Positions 1 through 6,486 of a stretch of DNA of 11,832 nucleotides are shown piece by piece (positions within the stretch are counted from its first letter, which is position 1; every line of letters begins with the position of its first letter). The stretch is from Candidatus Bathyarchaeota archaeon (GTDB taxonomy: Archaea; Thermoproteota; Bathyarchaeia; Bathyarchaeales; Bathycorpusculaceae). The DNA is taken from NCBI GenBank assembly GCA_030589055.1, contig JAUUWK010000023.1:1-11832 (forward strand), given 5' to 3'. A model generated the notes under the pieces. The model was not told the DNA's origin. It saw only the letters and a list, made by a program, of their open reading frames with translations, and ran no database searches. The translations under genes were made by a program, and so were the position numbers.

Positions 1-339
1 TACAGATTTTGTTATGACCAGTTTGGAAGGGCTATGGGTGTCAGTTTAGATGTTTACGGAAGGTTTGAACGTGCTTTCCGTCGAGTGGCGGGTAGAAGAA
101 ACATCTACAACGTTTACATTTTAGTAGGAGTCCTTCTAGGAGTGCCACTTTACTCGTTAATTGGAATTCTGCTTCATTCAGGCCTAACCGCTACCGTGTA
201 CGCCTATAGAGCAGCAGTACACCTACACGCTATTGATGAGAAAAAGAGCCCGGATGCATCGGTAACTGAAACAACTGGTATATATCGTGGGAAGACTCTG
301 AACTGTCAATTGGAGAAGTTAATTGTCAGTAGAGACTGA
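1..339 (+). CDS. Small membrane protein, probably 5'-truncated by the window edge
   Basis: I do not recognise the family. The frame is open from base 1, with no start codon before the ATG at 34. Either the gene begins outside the window or it starts at 34, giving 101 residues. A GGAAGG at 25-30 precedes that ATG by only 3 nt, which is a poor ribosome-site spacing, so truncation seems more likely. From M34 the protein has an Arg-rich amphipathic stretch, then a long hydrophobic segment (about residues 27-50) that could form one or two membrane passes, and a polar C-terminal tail. The stop is 3 nt before the next small membrane gene, so the two are probably co-transcribed. Together with the integrase remnant downstream, this suggests mobile-element origin, which is inference only. 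Confidence 0.55.
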   Translation, partial: YRFCYDQFGRAMGVSLDVYGRFERAFRRVAGRRNIYNVYILVGVLLGVPLYSLIGILLHSGLTATVYAYRAAVHLHAIDEKKSPDASVTETTGIYRGKTLNCQLEKLIVSRD

Positions 340-342
340 GGA

Positions 343-546
343 ATGAGCTGGATTAAGGCTGTTTTTGAGGTATTCGCTGATAATCCGCCTTCTATTGCGA
401 TTGCCCTAGGGGGAATAATGCTATTAGTTGGTTATCTTTCTAAGGAACGAGAGTTAATTAATGCTGGTTTGGTCTTCTTCTTTGCAGGGGTTGGACTGCA
501 CTGTTATTTCTTGCTCTTCACTAGACCTAGCCACGCAAACACGTAA
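343..546 (+). CDS. Small two-pass membrane protein, unknown function
   Basis: This 67-residue protein is not a family I can name. It has a short amphipathic N-terminus (MSWIKAVFEVF), a hydrophobic segment at about residues 16-33, a charged loop (SKEREL), and a second hydrophobic segment at about 40-59. That predicts a small helical-hairpin membrane protein. The ATG lies 3 nt after the stop of the preceding gene. A GAGG at 338-341 is too close to work well as a ribosome site, so translation may be coupled to the upstream gene. A T5 run at 552-556 and two short inverted repeats just after the stop may mark the transcript end. Two-gene cassettes like this are common in archaeal plasmids and viruses, but nothing here proves that origin. 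Confidence 0.55.
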   Translation: MSWIKAVFEVFADNPPSIAIALGGIMLLVGYLSKERELINAGLVFFFAGVGLHCYFLLFTRPSHANT

Positions 547-550
547 CTAC

Positions 551-597
551 CTTTTTGGTCTAGTATCATGTCAAAGACCACTTCCAACTAGGTGGAG
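551..597 (+). terminator. Possible terminator region after the small membrane genes
   Basis: A T5 run (552-556) lies 6 bp after the stop codon at 546. It is followed by TGGTCT (556-561) pairing with AGACCA (575-580), and by CCAC (578-581) pairing with GTGG further on. Archaeal termination depends mainly on T-rich tracts, so the run may end the upstream transcript. The stems are short and could be chance. Confidence 0.25.
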
Positions 598-666
598 CAA
601 GATGGGGAAAAGACATCACTCCATAAATTGAGGCTACTCATGAGAATGAATAAACGTTAAAACTAG

Positions 667-855
667 TTAATTACCATCAGTATTTTCAATTCGTTTTCAA
701 AATCCTGTTTACAAGCAGGCTACGCCAGCGCGCGCGAAGACAATTTTCACTCAGCCACAGCAAGAAACATTGAAGAGGCCAAGGAGCTTGTAGAGTCAGG
801 CTTCAGTTATGTATGCGACATTGAAGGTGTCAAACTGTTTAGAAAACGGATGTAG
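667..855 (+). pseudogene. Remnant C-terminus of an archaeal tyrosine recombinase/integrase
   Basis: The frame running into the TAG at 853-855 is open back to a TAG at 664-666 but contains no ATG, GTG or TTG apart from an ATG just before the stop, so it cannot be an intact gene. From about 721 the residues read as the extreme C-terminus of archaeal integrases I know from TACK-type genomes. The pattern is FHSATA, then NIEEAKELVESGF, then YVCDIEGVKLF, ending in RKR. In intact relatives this follows the catalytic Tyr helix (a YTQL-like motif). Neither that Tyr nor the upstream Arg/His residues can be read here, so only about 45 terminal codons survive. The segment from 667 to about 711 shows no similarity I can recognise and may be unrelated DNA. 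The family call rests on remembered sequence, not a search. Confidence 0.55.
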
Positions 856-864
856 CACCCACAC

Positions 865-911
865 AAAACTTATGTTATATAGGAAAAACTTGTGTTGAAA
901 AACTATATAAC
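865..911 (+). promoter_or_regulatory. Promoter with mirrored TATA elements and tandem 12-mers
   Basis: CTATATAAC at 903-911 is a good archaeal TATA box about 46 bp before the ATG at 954, which would give a leader of about 20-25 nt. GTTATATAG at 874-882 is its exact reverse complement, 20 bp upstream, so a second TATA faces left. Two near-identical 12-mers, AAAACTTATGTT (865-876) and AAAACTTGTGTT (885-896), are offset by 20 bp, roughly two helical turns, immediately upstream of the TATA. This could be a regulated promoter or a bidirectional one. Confidence 0.55.
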
Positions 912-953
912 GTTGAGTTCGATATTGCTAGAAGGTGCTGGAGGTTTCGGTTG

Positions 954-1475
954 ATGGGTGTTTTAGGTAAGGACCAGTTGAAAGAACTGATTGATAAGTA
1001 TAAATGCATATACCCGTATGACTACAATTTGCTTGACGGAGACAGCTACGTCTTAACAGTTAAAGAGGAAACAACCCTTCACTACTTAGAACATAAAAAC
1101 CTCATATCCTACGAAATAGTCTTTACTCCACCGAACTATGTTGCCCATTTAACAGCCAAAAGCAAGTATGGACGAATGGGACTATCTTTCCTAAACGCTG
1201 CAAAGGTTCACAGTGGATTCGTTGGAAGACTTGCTATAGAACTTGTGAACTTAAGCAATGATCGTACCTCAATCACAATCAAACGGGGAGACCCCTTCAT
1301 GCACATAGAATTTGTCACAAGAGAAGGTAAGCCATCGCCTTATATGGGAGGGTACCAGTTTCAATACTTAATTGATGAAGAACTAGAAATGTATATTCCG
1401 ATTCTGAAAGGGCTTTTCTCAAACTATGATGAACTCGCTAAAATATGGTTTAGAAACAAACGGTTGCTACCATAA
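954..1475 (+). CDS. dCTP deaminase/dUTPase superfamily protein
   Basis: This 173-residue protein has the trimeric dUTPase/dCTP deaminase beta-fold, a family that removes dUTP or converts dCTP to dUTP and so keeps uracil out of DNA. The motif KSKYGRMG (residues 69-76) matches the RSSLAR motif of Dcd, keeping the Ser (S70) and the Arg four residues later (R74). E96 in AIELVN sits where the Dcd catalytic glutamate lies. The position of the conserved Asp in dUTPase motif III (and in Dcd LDPG) is H86 in VHSGFVG, so the reaction cannot be assigned with confidence. The length lies between dUTPases (about 150) and Dcd (about 193). I chose the ATG at 954 over the adjacent TTG at 951 because GGAGGT (940-945) is 8 nt upstream. 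It stands alone behind a strong promoter. Confidence 0.8.
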   Translation: MGVLGKDQLKELIDKYKCIYPYDYNLLDGDSYVLTVKEETTLHYLEHKNLISYEIVFTPPNYVAHLTAKSKYGRMGLSFLNAAKVHSGFVGRLAIELVNLSNDRTSITIKRGDPFMHIEFVTREGKPSPYMGGYQFQYLIDEELEMYIPILKGLFSNYDELAKIWFRNKRLLP

Positions 1476-1556
1476 AAACAAGTTTTATAGCTATTCTGAT
1501 TTTCAAAATTGATTTAAAATTCATAACCTTAATCAAAAGAAGCCATTAACAAATCG

Positions 1557-1564
1557 TTTAAATA
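1557..1564 (+). promoter_or_regulatory. TATA box of the rpl10e-ppsA transcript
   Basis: TTTAAATA lies 33 bp before the L10e ATG at 1598, predicting transcription start near 1585-1590 and a very short leader. A TTG at 1565 that would extend the protein lies upstream of that point, which argues against its use. The same octamer precedes the glycosyltransferase gene (10955-10962). Confidence 0.5.
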
Positions 1565-1597
1565 TTGCGATTATGGTATGCTGAAGAGGGAGTATTT

Positions 1598-2113
1598 ATG
1601 CGTGCGCGCAATTATAGGGATGTTAAGGGGCAAGCTTATACACGAAAAAAGTTTGTTAGGGGCTTTCCACCTCCGAAAATAACCAAATTCACTATGGGGG
1701 ATACTAAATCAAAATTTGAGTATAAAGCAAGGCTTATAGCCGTGAAGGGGGTGCAAATCCGCCACAACGCTTTAGAAGCGGCACGTATAGCCACAAACCG
1801 TTATTTGGGGGTTAAACTCGCAACAAATTACTGTCTCCGAATTCTTCCTTTTCCACACATGATTCTTAGGGAGAATAAGATGATTTTTGGTGCGCATGCA
1901 GATCGTCTTCAAGATGGTATGAAAAGGTCCTTTGGAAAACCTATAGGGACTGCGGCGCGTGTAAAACGCAACCAAACACTTCTGACAGTTGACGTGAATG
2001 CAGACGGTATTGAAGTTGCCAAAGTAGCTTTGAAACGTGGAAGCGCTAAACTTCCGACTCCCTGCAGAATAGCTATTGAAAAGGTGCAAGAGGAAGAGGC
2101 AAAAGCATCATGA
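1598..2113 (+). CDS. rpl10e: 50S ribosomal protein L10e (uL16 family)
   Basis: Archaeal/eukaryotic L10e (uL16) of the large ribosomal subunit contacts the elbow of A- and P-site tRNA near the peptidyl transferase centre. The 171-residue product matches the usual archaeal length of about 170. Family hallmarks include the N-terminal KGQAYTRKKF and RGFPPPKIT, then LRILPFPHMILRENKM, GAHADRLQDGMKRSFGKP and GTAARV. The start at ATG 1598 fits the family N-terminus and has GAGGGAG (1585-1591) about 6 nt upstream. The longer reading from TTG 1565 would add 11 atypical residues lying ahead of the predicted transcription start. The TGA overlaps the ATG of the PEP synthase gene (ATGA), so the two are probably translationally coupled. 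Confidence 0.95.
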   Translation: MRARNYRDVKGQAYTRKKFVRGFPPPKITKFTMGDTKSKFEYKARLIAVKGVQIRHNALEAARIATNRYLGVKLATNYCLRILPFPHMILRENKMIFGAHADRLQDGMKRSFGKPIGTAARVKRNQTLLTVDVNADGIEVAKVALKRGSAKLPTPCRIAIEKVQEEEAKAS

Positions 2114-4572
2114 CAGAAATGAAAGAAACTTTGATAATATGGTTTGAGAACTTAAGAAAAACAGATATCCCCTCTGTTGGAGGAAAAAACGCCAATCTCG
2201 GCGAAATGATAAACGCAGGGATGCCAGTACCACCAGGCTTCGCCGTAACAGCCTTTTCTTACAAGAAATTCATCGAAGAAACGGGCATATCTGAAAAAAT
2301 CTATGCGGTTATAAGGGAAACGGTAACTGACCCCGATGACCCAAAGCAGTATGAAATAGCATCTAAGAAGATTCGTGAACTAATCGAATCAACACCCATA
2401 CCTAAAGATGTTGAAGAAGCCATTAGACTAGCCTACGGAGAACTGTGCAGAAGACTGGATGCAAACGGGGTTTTGGTTGCTGCGAGGTCAAGCGCCACAG
2501 CCGAAGACTTACCTGACGCGTCTTTTGCTGGGCAGCAGGAAACCTACCTAAACGTGAAGGGAGAAGACGAGCTACTGGAGAAAACTGTGGAATGCTGGTC
2601 AAGCCTTTTCACGCCTAGAGCAATCTTTTACAGAACTCAGAAAGGGTTTAGGCATGAGGACGTTCTGATAAGCGTCGGCGTCCAAAAAATGGTTAATGCG
2701 AAGACTGCAGGCGTAATGTTCACTCTTAACCCTGTTACTGGTGATCCGAACCAAATTATTATTGAAGGTAACTGGGGTCTTGGTGAAGCCGTTGTTTCAG
2801 GAGCAGTCACACCAGATTACTTCTTGGTTGACAAGGCTGCTACGCGAATCGTGGAACATAAAATAGCTAAGAAAACTGTCGAGTACATTAGAGACCCCGA
2901 AACCGGAAAGACTATACACGCTGACGTCCCATCTGAACGCCAAGAAGTTTCATGCTTAAAGGATGAAGAAATACTTAAACTTGCAGAACTTGGAAAGAGA
3001 ATTGAGGAGCATTATGGAATAGCCCAAGATGTTGAATGGGCGATAGATAGAGACTCATCGTTTCCAGAAAACATTTTCATTGTTCAGTCTAGACCTGAAA
3101 CGGTTTGGAGCCTTAAGAAGGCGGAAGAACGATTAGAGGAGACAACTGCGCCTGTTGTTCCTACGGAGTTAAACGTCGTCACGAAAGGTATTGGAACCGG
3201 AAAGAGGGACATAGCTTTTGGTAAAGCAAAGGTTATCCTTTCACCTGAAGACGCCGAGAAACTTATGCAAAAAGGCGATATACTCGTAACCCCCATGACA
3301 AACCCTGACTTTGTTCCTTACATGAAGATAGCAAGCGCTATTGTAACCAATAAAGGCGGGGTTACCTGCCACGCAGCCATAGTCAGCCGCGAACTCGGAA
3401 TTCCATGTGTCGTCGCAACTGAAAACGCAACTGAAGTTATGGAAAGCAACAAAGAATATACTGTGGACGCTAGAAACGGCATCATCTACGAAGGGATAGC
3501 TAAGGAGATAATTCAACCAGCCCCAACACCCATAGGTGCAGCTCTAACCGCGTACACAACTGTGCAACAAAATTCGGTAACAGCAACAAAAATCTACATG
3601 AACCTAGGTATACCGGAAAAAATCGGAGACTATAAAAACCTTCCATTTGACGGAATAGGCTTAATGCGCATCGAGTTCATACTTGCAAGCTACATTGGTG
3701 AACATCCGCTTTATCTGATAGAGACTGGGCAATCGCAGAAGTTCATTGACAAGTTAGCCGCGGGAATTGCAACGGTCGCTAGGACTATCCAGCCTCGCCC
3801 AGTAGTAGTGCGTTTCAGCGACTTCAAAACAAATGAATACCGAGCGTTGAAAGGCGGAGAGAAATATGAGATTGTCGAAGACAACCCGATGCTTGGCTGG
3901 CGAGGGTGCAGTCGCTACATAAGCTCATGGTACGAGAAAGCTTTCAAACTGGAGTGCCGGGCAATTAAAAAGTGCCGTGAAGAGTGGGGGCTCAAAAACG
4001 TTTGGGTGATGCTACCTGTTGTACGCACAGTCTGGGAAGCAAAACGAGTGCTGAAAATCATGAAAGAAGAAGACCTAGAACGTTCCAGAGACTTCAAAAT
4101 CTGGTTCATGGCTGAAACACCCTCCATAGTATTCATGGCCGACAAATTCTCAAAATTATGTGACGGCTTTTCAATAGGTTCAAACGATCTTACCCAAGGA
4201 GTTTTATTGATAGATCGTGACTCTGAACGCTTAGGCTTACTGGGCTACTTTGACGAAAGGGAACCAGCCGTGAAAAGAGCGATAGCGCATTTGATTCATG
4301 TAGCCCATCAAAACGGATGTACAGTCTCAATCTGCGGTGAAGGCCCATCAAACCTACCAGACTTCGCAGAGTTTCTAGTGAGGATTGGGATAGACAGCAT
4401 TTCAGTAAATGCAGACGCCGTGATAGCAACCATAAAACTTGTTGCAAGTATAGAACAAAAAATGATTCTTGAACAGCTTGCTGAACTACGTGAAAAGGCT
4501 TCTGGACGTCCAAGTCAAAAACCGAAACAAGACTGGGAATGGCTACCGCAATGGGATGAAACCATAAAATAG
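2110..4572 (+). CDS. ppsA: Phosphoenolpyruvate synthase
   Basis: This enzyme (EC 2.7.9.2) makes PEP from pyruvate and ATP, yielding AMP and phosphate, for gluconeogenesis. The 820-residue product is close to E. coli PpsA (792). The N-terminal ATP-binding domain begins with VGGKNANLGEM and contains ARSSATAEDLPDASFAGQQE, with R126 and the GLGEAVVSGAVTPD loop. The swivelling phosphohistidine domain has GGVTCHAAIVSRELGIPCVV with H421 as the phosphorylated residue. The C-terminal TIM barrel has GIGLMRIEF, MAETPS, GSNDLTQ (690-696) and CGEGPS with catalytic C742. The tail after about 795 is short, charged and Trp-containing. The gene overlaps rpl10e by 4 bp (ATGA); a second in-frame ATG lies at 2119. 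Coupling to a ribosomal protein gene suggests expression tied to growth, which is inference. Confidence 0.96.
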   Translation: MTEMKETLIIWFENLRKTDIPSVGGKNANLGEMINAGMPVPPGFAVTAFSYKKFIEETGISEKIYAVIRETVTDPDDPKQYEIASKKIRELIESTPIPKDVEEAIRLAYGELCRRLDANGVLVAARSSATAEDLPDASFAGQQETYLNVKGEDELLEKTVECWSSLFTPRAIFYRTQKGFRHEDVLISVGVQKMVNAKTAGVMFTLNPVTGDPNQIIIEGNWGLGEAVVSGAVTPDYFLVDKAATRIVEHKIAKKTVEYIRDPETGKTIHADVPSERQEVSCLKDEEILKLAELGKRIEEHYGIAQDVEWAIDRDSSFPENIFIVQSRPETVWSLKKAEERLEETTAPVVPTELNVVTKGIGTGKRDIAFGKAKVILSPEDAEKLMQKGDILVTPMTNPDFVPYMKIASAIVTNKGGVTCHAAIVSRELGIPCVVATENATEVMESNKEYTVDARNGIIYEGIAKEIIQPAPTPIGAALTAYTTVQQNSVTATKIYMNLGIPEKIGDYKNLPFDGIGLMRIEFILASYIGEHPLYLIETGQSQKFIDKLAAGIATVARTIQPRPVVVRFSDFKTNEYRALKGGEKYEIVEDNPMLGWRGCSRYISSWYEKAFKLECRAIKKCREEWGLKNVWVMLPVVRTVWEAKRVLKIMKEEDLERSRDFKIWFMAETPSIVFMADKFSKLCDGFSIGSNDLTQGVLLIDRDSERLGLLGYFDEREPAVKRAIAHLIHVAHQNGCTVSICGEGPSNLPDFAEFLVRIGIDSISVNADAVIATIKLVASIEQKMILEQLAELREKASGRPSQKPKQDWEWLPQWDETIK

Positions 4573-4631
4573 CACAATCACTCAATCCCTCTAAAACGTG
4601 TTTTCTCCTCTAATGTTTTGAGCGTGTTTAC

Positions 4632-5633
4632 ATGAAACAATTCGATTTTGAAGAAGAAAGAATAAGACAAGAAATAAAAAAGCTTGAAGCAAAACACGTT
4701 CTAATCCAACTTCCCGAAGGACTAAAACCTCATGGGCCCCACTTAGCAGGAGTTGTGGAAAAAGCTGGTGCTTTACCCATAGTTTCTGCAGATCCGTGCT
4801 ATGGCGCGTGTGACTTGGCGACAGCTGAGGCTGAAAGTTTAGGCGCGGATTTGATAATTCATTATGGACACGCAAAACTGCTAAAGTACGAACGTGTCCC
4901 AACAATCTACGTGGAAGCCAGAGCAACTGTAAAGGTGAATGAAGCTGTTGAGAAAGCCGTGCCTCTACTAGAGAAGTGGAGCAAAATAGGTTTAGCCACA
5001 ACAGTCCAGCATGTACAGACACTAGATAACGTTAAAGAAATTCTCCTTCACGCCGGAAAAACAGTTGTCATAGGTGATGCTGGACACATGAACTATTCAG
5101 GACAAGTGATTGGATGCGATTACAGCAATGCCAAATCAGTAGCAGGCGACGTTGAAGCCTTTCTCTTCGTTGGCGGTGGACGATTTCACGCTTTAGGCGT
5201 AGCGCTCTCAACATCAAAACCAACAATAGTGGCCGACCCATACGAAAAAAGGGCGTTCTCAGTTGATGAAGGGGCTAGAAAAATCCTTAAACAGCGATGG
5301 GCAAGCATAGAAGAGGCTAAAAAAGCGAAAACCTTTGCAGTTTTAGTTGGGTTAAAACCAGGACAGAAAAAACTTGAAAAAGCATTAAGCATAAAGGAAA
5401 AACTTGAAAAAAACCGGAAAAAAGTCCACCTTTTTGCTATTAGGAATGTCACTCCAGAAGTTCTAATGAACTTTCCAACAGTGAATAGCTACGTGAACAC
5501 AGCCTGCCCAAGGCTATCATTAGATGATGCTTCAAAATTCCAAAAGCCGGTGCTTACAATGAATGAAGCATTCGTGGTGGTTGGCGAGTTATCTTGGGAC
5601 GAGTTATGCAGAAAAGGCTTATTCGAAAGCTAG
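4632..5633 (+). CDS. dph2: Diphthamide biosynthesis enzyme Dph2
   Basis: Archaeal Dph2 is a non-canonical radical-SAM [4Fe-4S] enzyme. It transfers the 3-amino-3-carboxypropyl group of S-adenosylmethionine to a histidine of elongation factor 2, the first step of diphthamide synthesis. The 333-residue product has the family pattern: LIQLPEGLKPH near the N-terminus and three separated cluster cysteines, C56 in DPCYGAC, C162 in VIGCDYSNA and C292 in NTACPRLS. These match the spacing of the P. horikoshii enzyme (59, 163, 287). An additional cysteine, C60, follows C56. No clear SD precedes the ATG. The 59-bp gap after ppsA is pyrimidine-rich (TTTTCTCCTC at 4601-4610) and may contain a terminator, so whether dph2 has its own promoter is unclear. 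Its 3' end overlaps the methyltransferase gene. Confidence 0.94.
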   Translation: MKQFDFEEERIRQEIKKLEAKHVLIQLPEGLKPHGPHLAGVVEKAGALPIVSADPCYGACDLATAEAESLGADLIIHYGHAKLLKYERVPTIYVEARATVKVNEAVEKAVPLLEKWSKIGLATTVQHVQTLDNVKEILLHAGKTVVIGDAGHMNYSGQVIGCDYSNAKSVAGDVEAFLFVGGGRFHALGVALSTSKPTIVADPYEKRAFSVDEGARKILKQRWASIEEAKKAKTFAVLVGLKPGQKKLEKALSIKEKLEKNRKKVHLFAIRNVTPEVLMNFPTVNSYVNTACPRLSLDDASKFQKPVLTMNEAFVVVGELSWDELCRKGLFES

Positions 5634-6292
5634 ACTTGGAAATGCTGCTTTCGCGAATTGAGCCGCATCCATCACCAAGACCAAGTCTCGAACAATACAC
5701 AATTCCAGCAGATGTTGCAGCGACAATGCTCTACATTGTAGCATACACATACAACGACGTTATTGACAAAACGGTTTTAGATTTAGGCTGCGGTACTGGA
5801 AGACTGGCTCTAGGAGCAGCTTTTCTAGGCGCAAAACAAGCCATAGGTGTGGACGTAGACAAAACTGCGGTGAAAACGGCGTTTAAAAACGCGGAAAAAA
5901 CTGGTCTAAAAGATAAAGTGCAGTGGATTATTGCAGACATAGACGCTATACAGGGAAAAGTTGACGTAGTTTTGCAGAATCCACCCTTTGGCGTACAAAA
6001 GCGCAAAGCTGACCGCAAGTTCCTAGAAAAAGCCTTAGAAGCCGGCAACAGAATTTACTCACTTCACAAAAGCTCACGTAGAGATAAAGCTTTCATTAAA
6101 AAATTGAGGACCAGCGGAACCCGTATTGTGCCAGTGTCTCCATCCCCCTTCATTAGAGGGTTTATCCAAAGATGCAATGGAAGAATTAGGGCAGTTTACG
6201 CCATGGTAATGACAGTTCCACACATGTTCAGTTTCCATACGAAGCGAAGACATGAGTTCTTGGTTGATTTATATGTTATAGAACGGAAGTGA
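5606..6292 (+). CDS. METTL5-like SAM-dependent methyltransferase
   Basis: This Rossmann-fold methyltransferase resembles archaeal relatives of METTL5, the enzyme that makes N6-methyladenosine in small-subunit rRNA. The 228-residue protein opens with a family-type LEQY and PADVAA segment. SAM motif I is DLGCGTG (59-65), an acidic GVDVD follows at 81-85, and NPPFG (125-129) is the catalytic motif of adenine-N6 methyltransferases. The C-terminus (VPHMFSFHTKRRHEFLVDLY) is also characteristic. The stretch after YSLHKS is longer than in the relatives I remember. The ATG at 5606 fits the family N-terminus; a TTG at 5594 would add four residues. The gene overlaps the end of dph2 by 28 bp, so they are one operon. 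Substrate is inferred from the family; tRNA or rRNA cannot be separated here. Confidence 0.85.
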   Translation: MQKRLIRKLDLEMLLSRIEPHPSPRPSLEQYTIPADVAATMLYIVAYTYNDVIDKTVLDLGCGTGRLALGAAFLGAKQAIGVDVDKTAVKTAFKNAEKTGLKDKVQWIIADIDAIQGKVDVVLQNPPFGVQKRKADRKFLEKALEAGNRIYSLHKSSRRDKAFIKKLRTSGTRIVPVSPSPFIRGFIQRCNGRIRAVYAMVMTVPHMFSFHTKRRHEFLVDLYVIERK

Positions 6293-6298
6293 ACAGGC

Positions 6299-6421
6299 AT
6301 GGTGGAGGAAACGTCAGTTTGCCTTGAGGGTGCTCCAGGAAGTAATGGAATTGTTAGGCATTTTTGTTCAAGAATCAAAAGGTTTATTGAGAAGCCTGAA
6401 GAGTACAGATATGTCGACTAG
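6299..6421 (+). CDS. Possible 40-codon ORF between the methyltransferase and csl4
   Basis: An ATG at 6299, 6 bp after the methyltransferase stop, opens 40 codons ending at TAG 6419-6421. The peptide starts MVEETSVCLEGAPG and ends in a basic then acidic segment (RIKRFIEKPEEYRYVD). It has no SD, no domain I recognise and no membrane segment. It lies in the 194-bp gap before csl4 and on the same strand. It may be a small protein, a decayed gene or chance. Confidence 0.2.
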   Translation: MVEETSVCLEGAPGSNGIVRHFCSRIKRFIEKPEEYRYVD

Positions 6422-6486
6422 TAAATATCACGTTAACAACTGTAAGTATCTGGCTACATGAATTTGCATGATAAAGGGGAGTGTAA

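Noticed and set aside
547..666. Further integrase fragments in other frames
   Set aside because: Translations of this stretch gave short peptides between stops, with no match to the RHW, LLGHK or YTQ motifs of recombinases.
667..855. SSV-type split integrase with an attachment site in a tRNA gene
   Set aside because: Such splits leave a long C-terminal part containing the catalytic residues next to a tRNA. Here only ~45 codons remain and no tRNA is visible.
4190..4585. 131-residue minus-strand ORF over the end of ppsA
   Set aside because: It lies opposite the conserved C-terminal barrel of PEP synthase and its translation is low-complexity with no recognisable domain; it is a shadow frame.
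4591..5022. 143-residue minus-strand ORF over the start of dph2
   Set aside because: It is antisense to the conserved DPCYGAC region of Dph2 and its Leu/Gln/His/Ser-rich composition is typical of a spurious frame.
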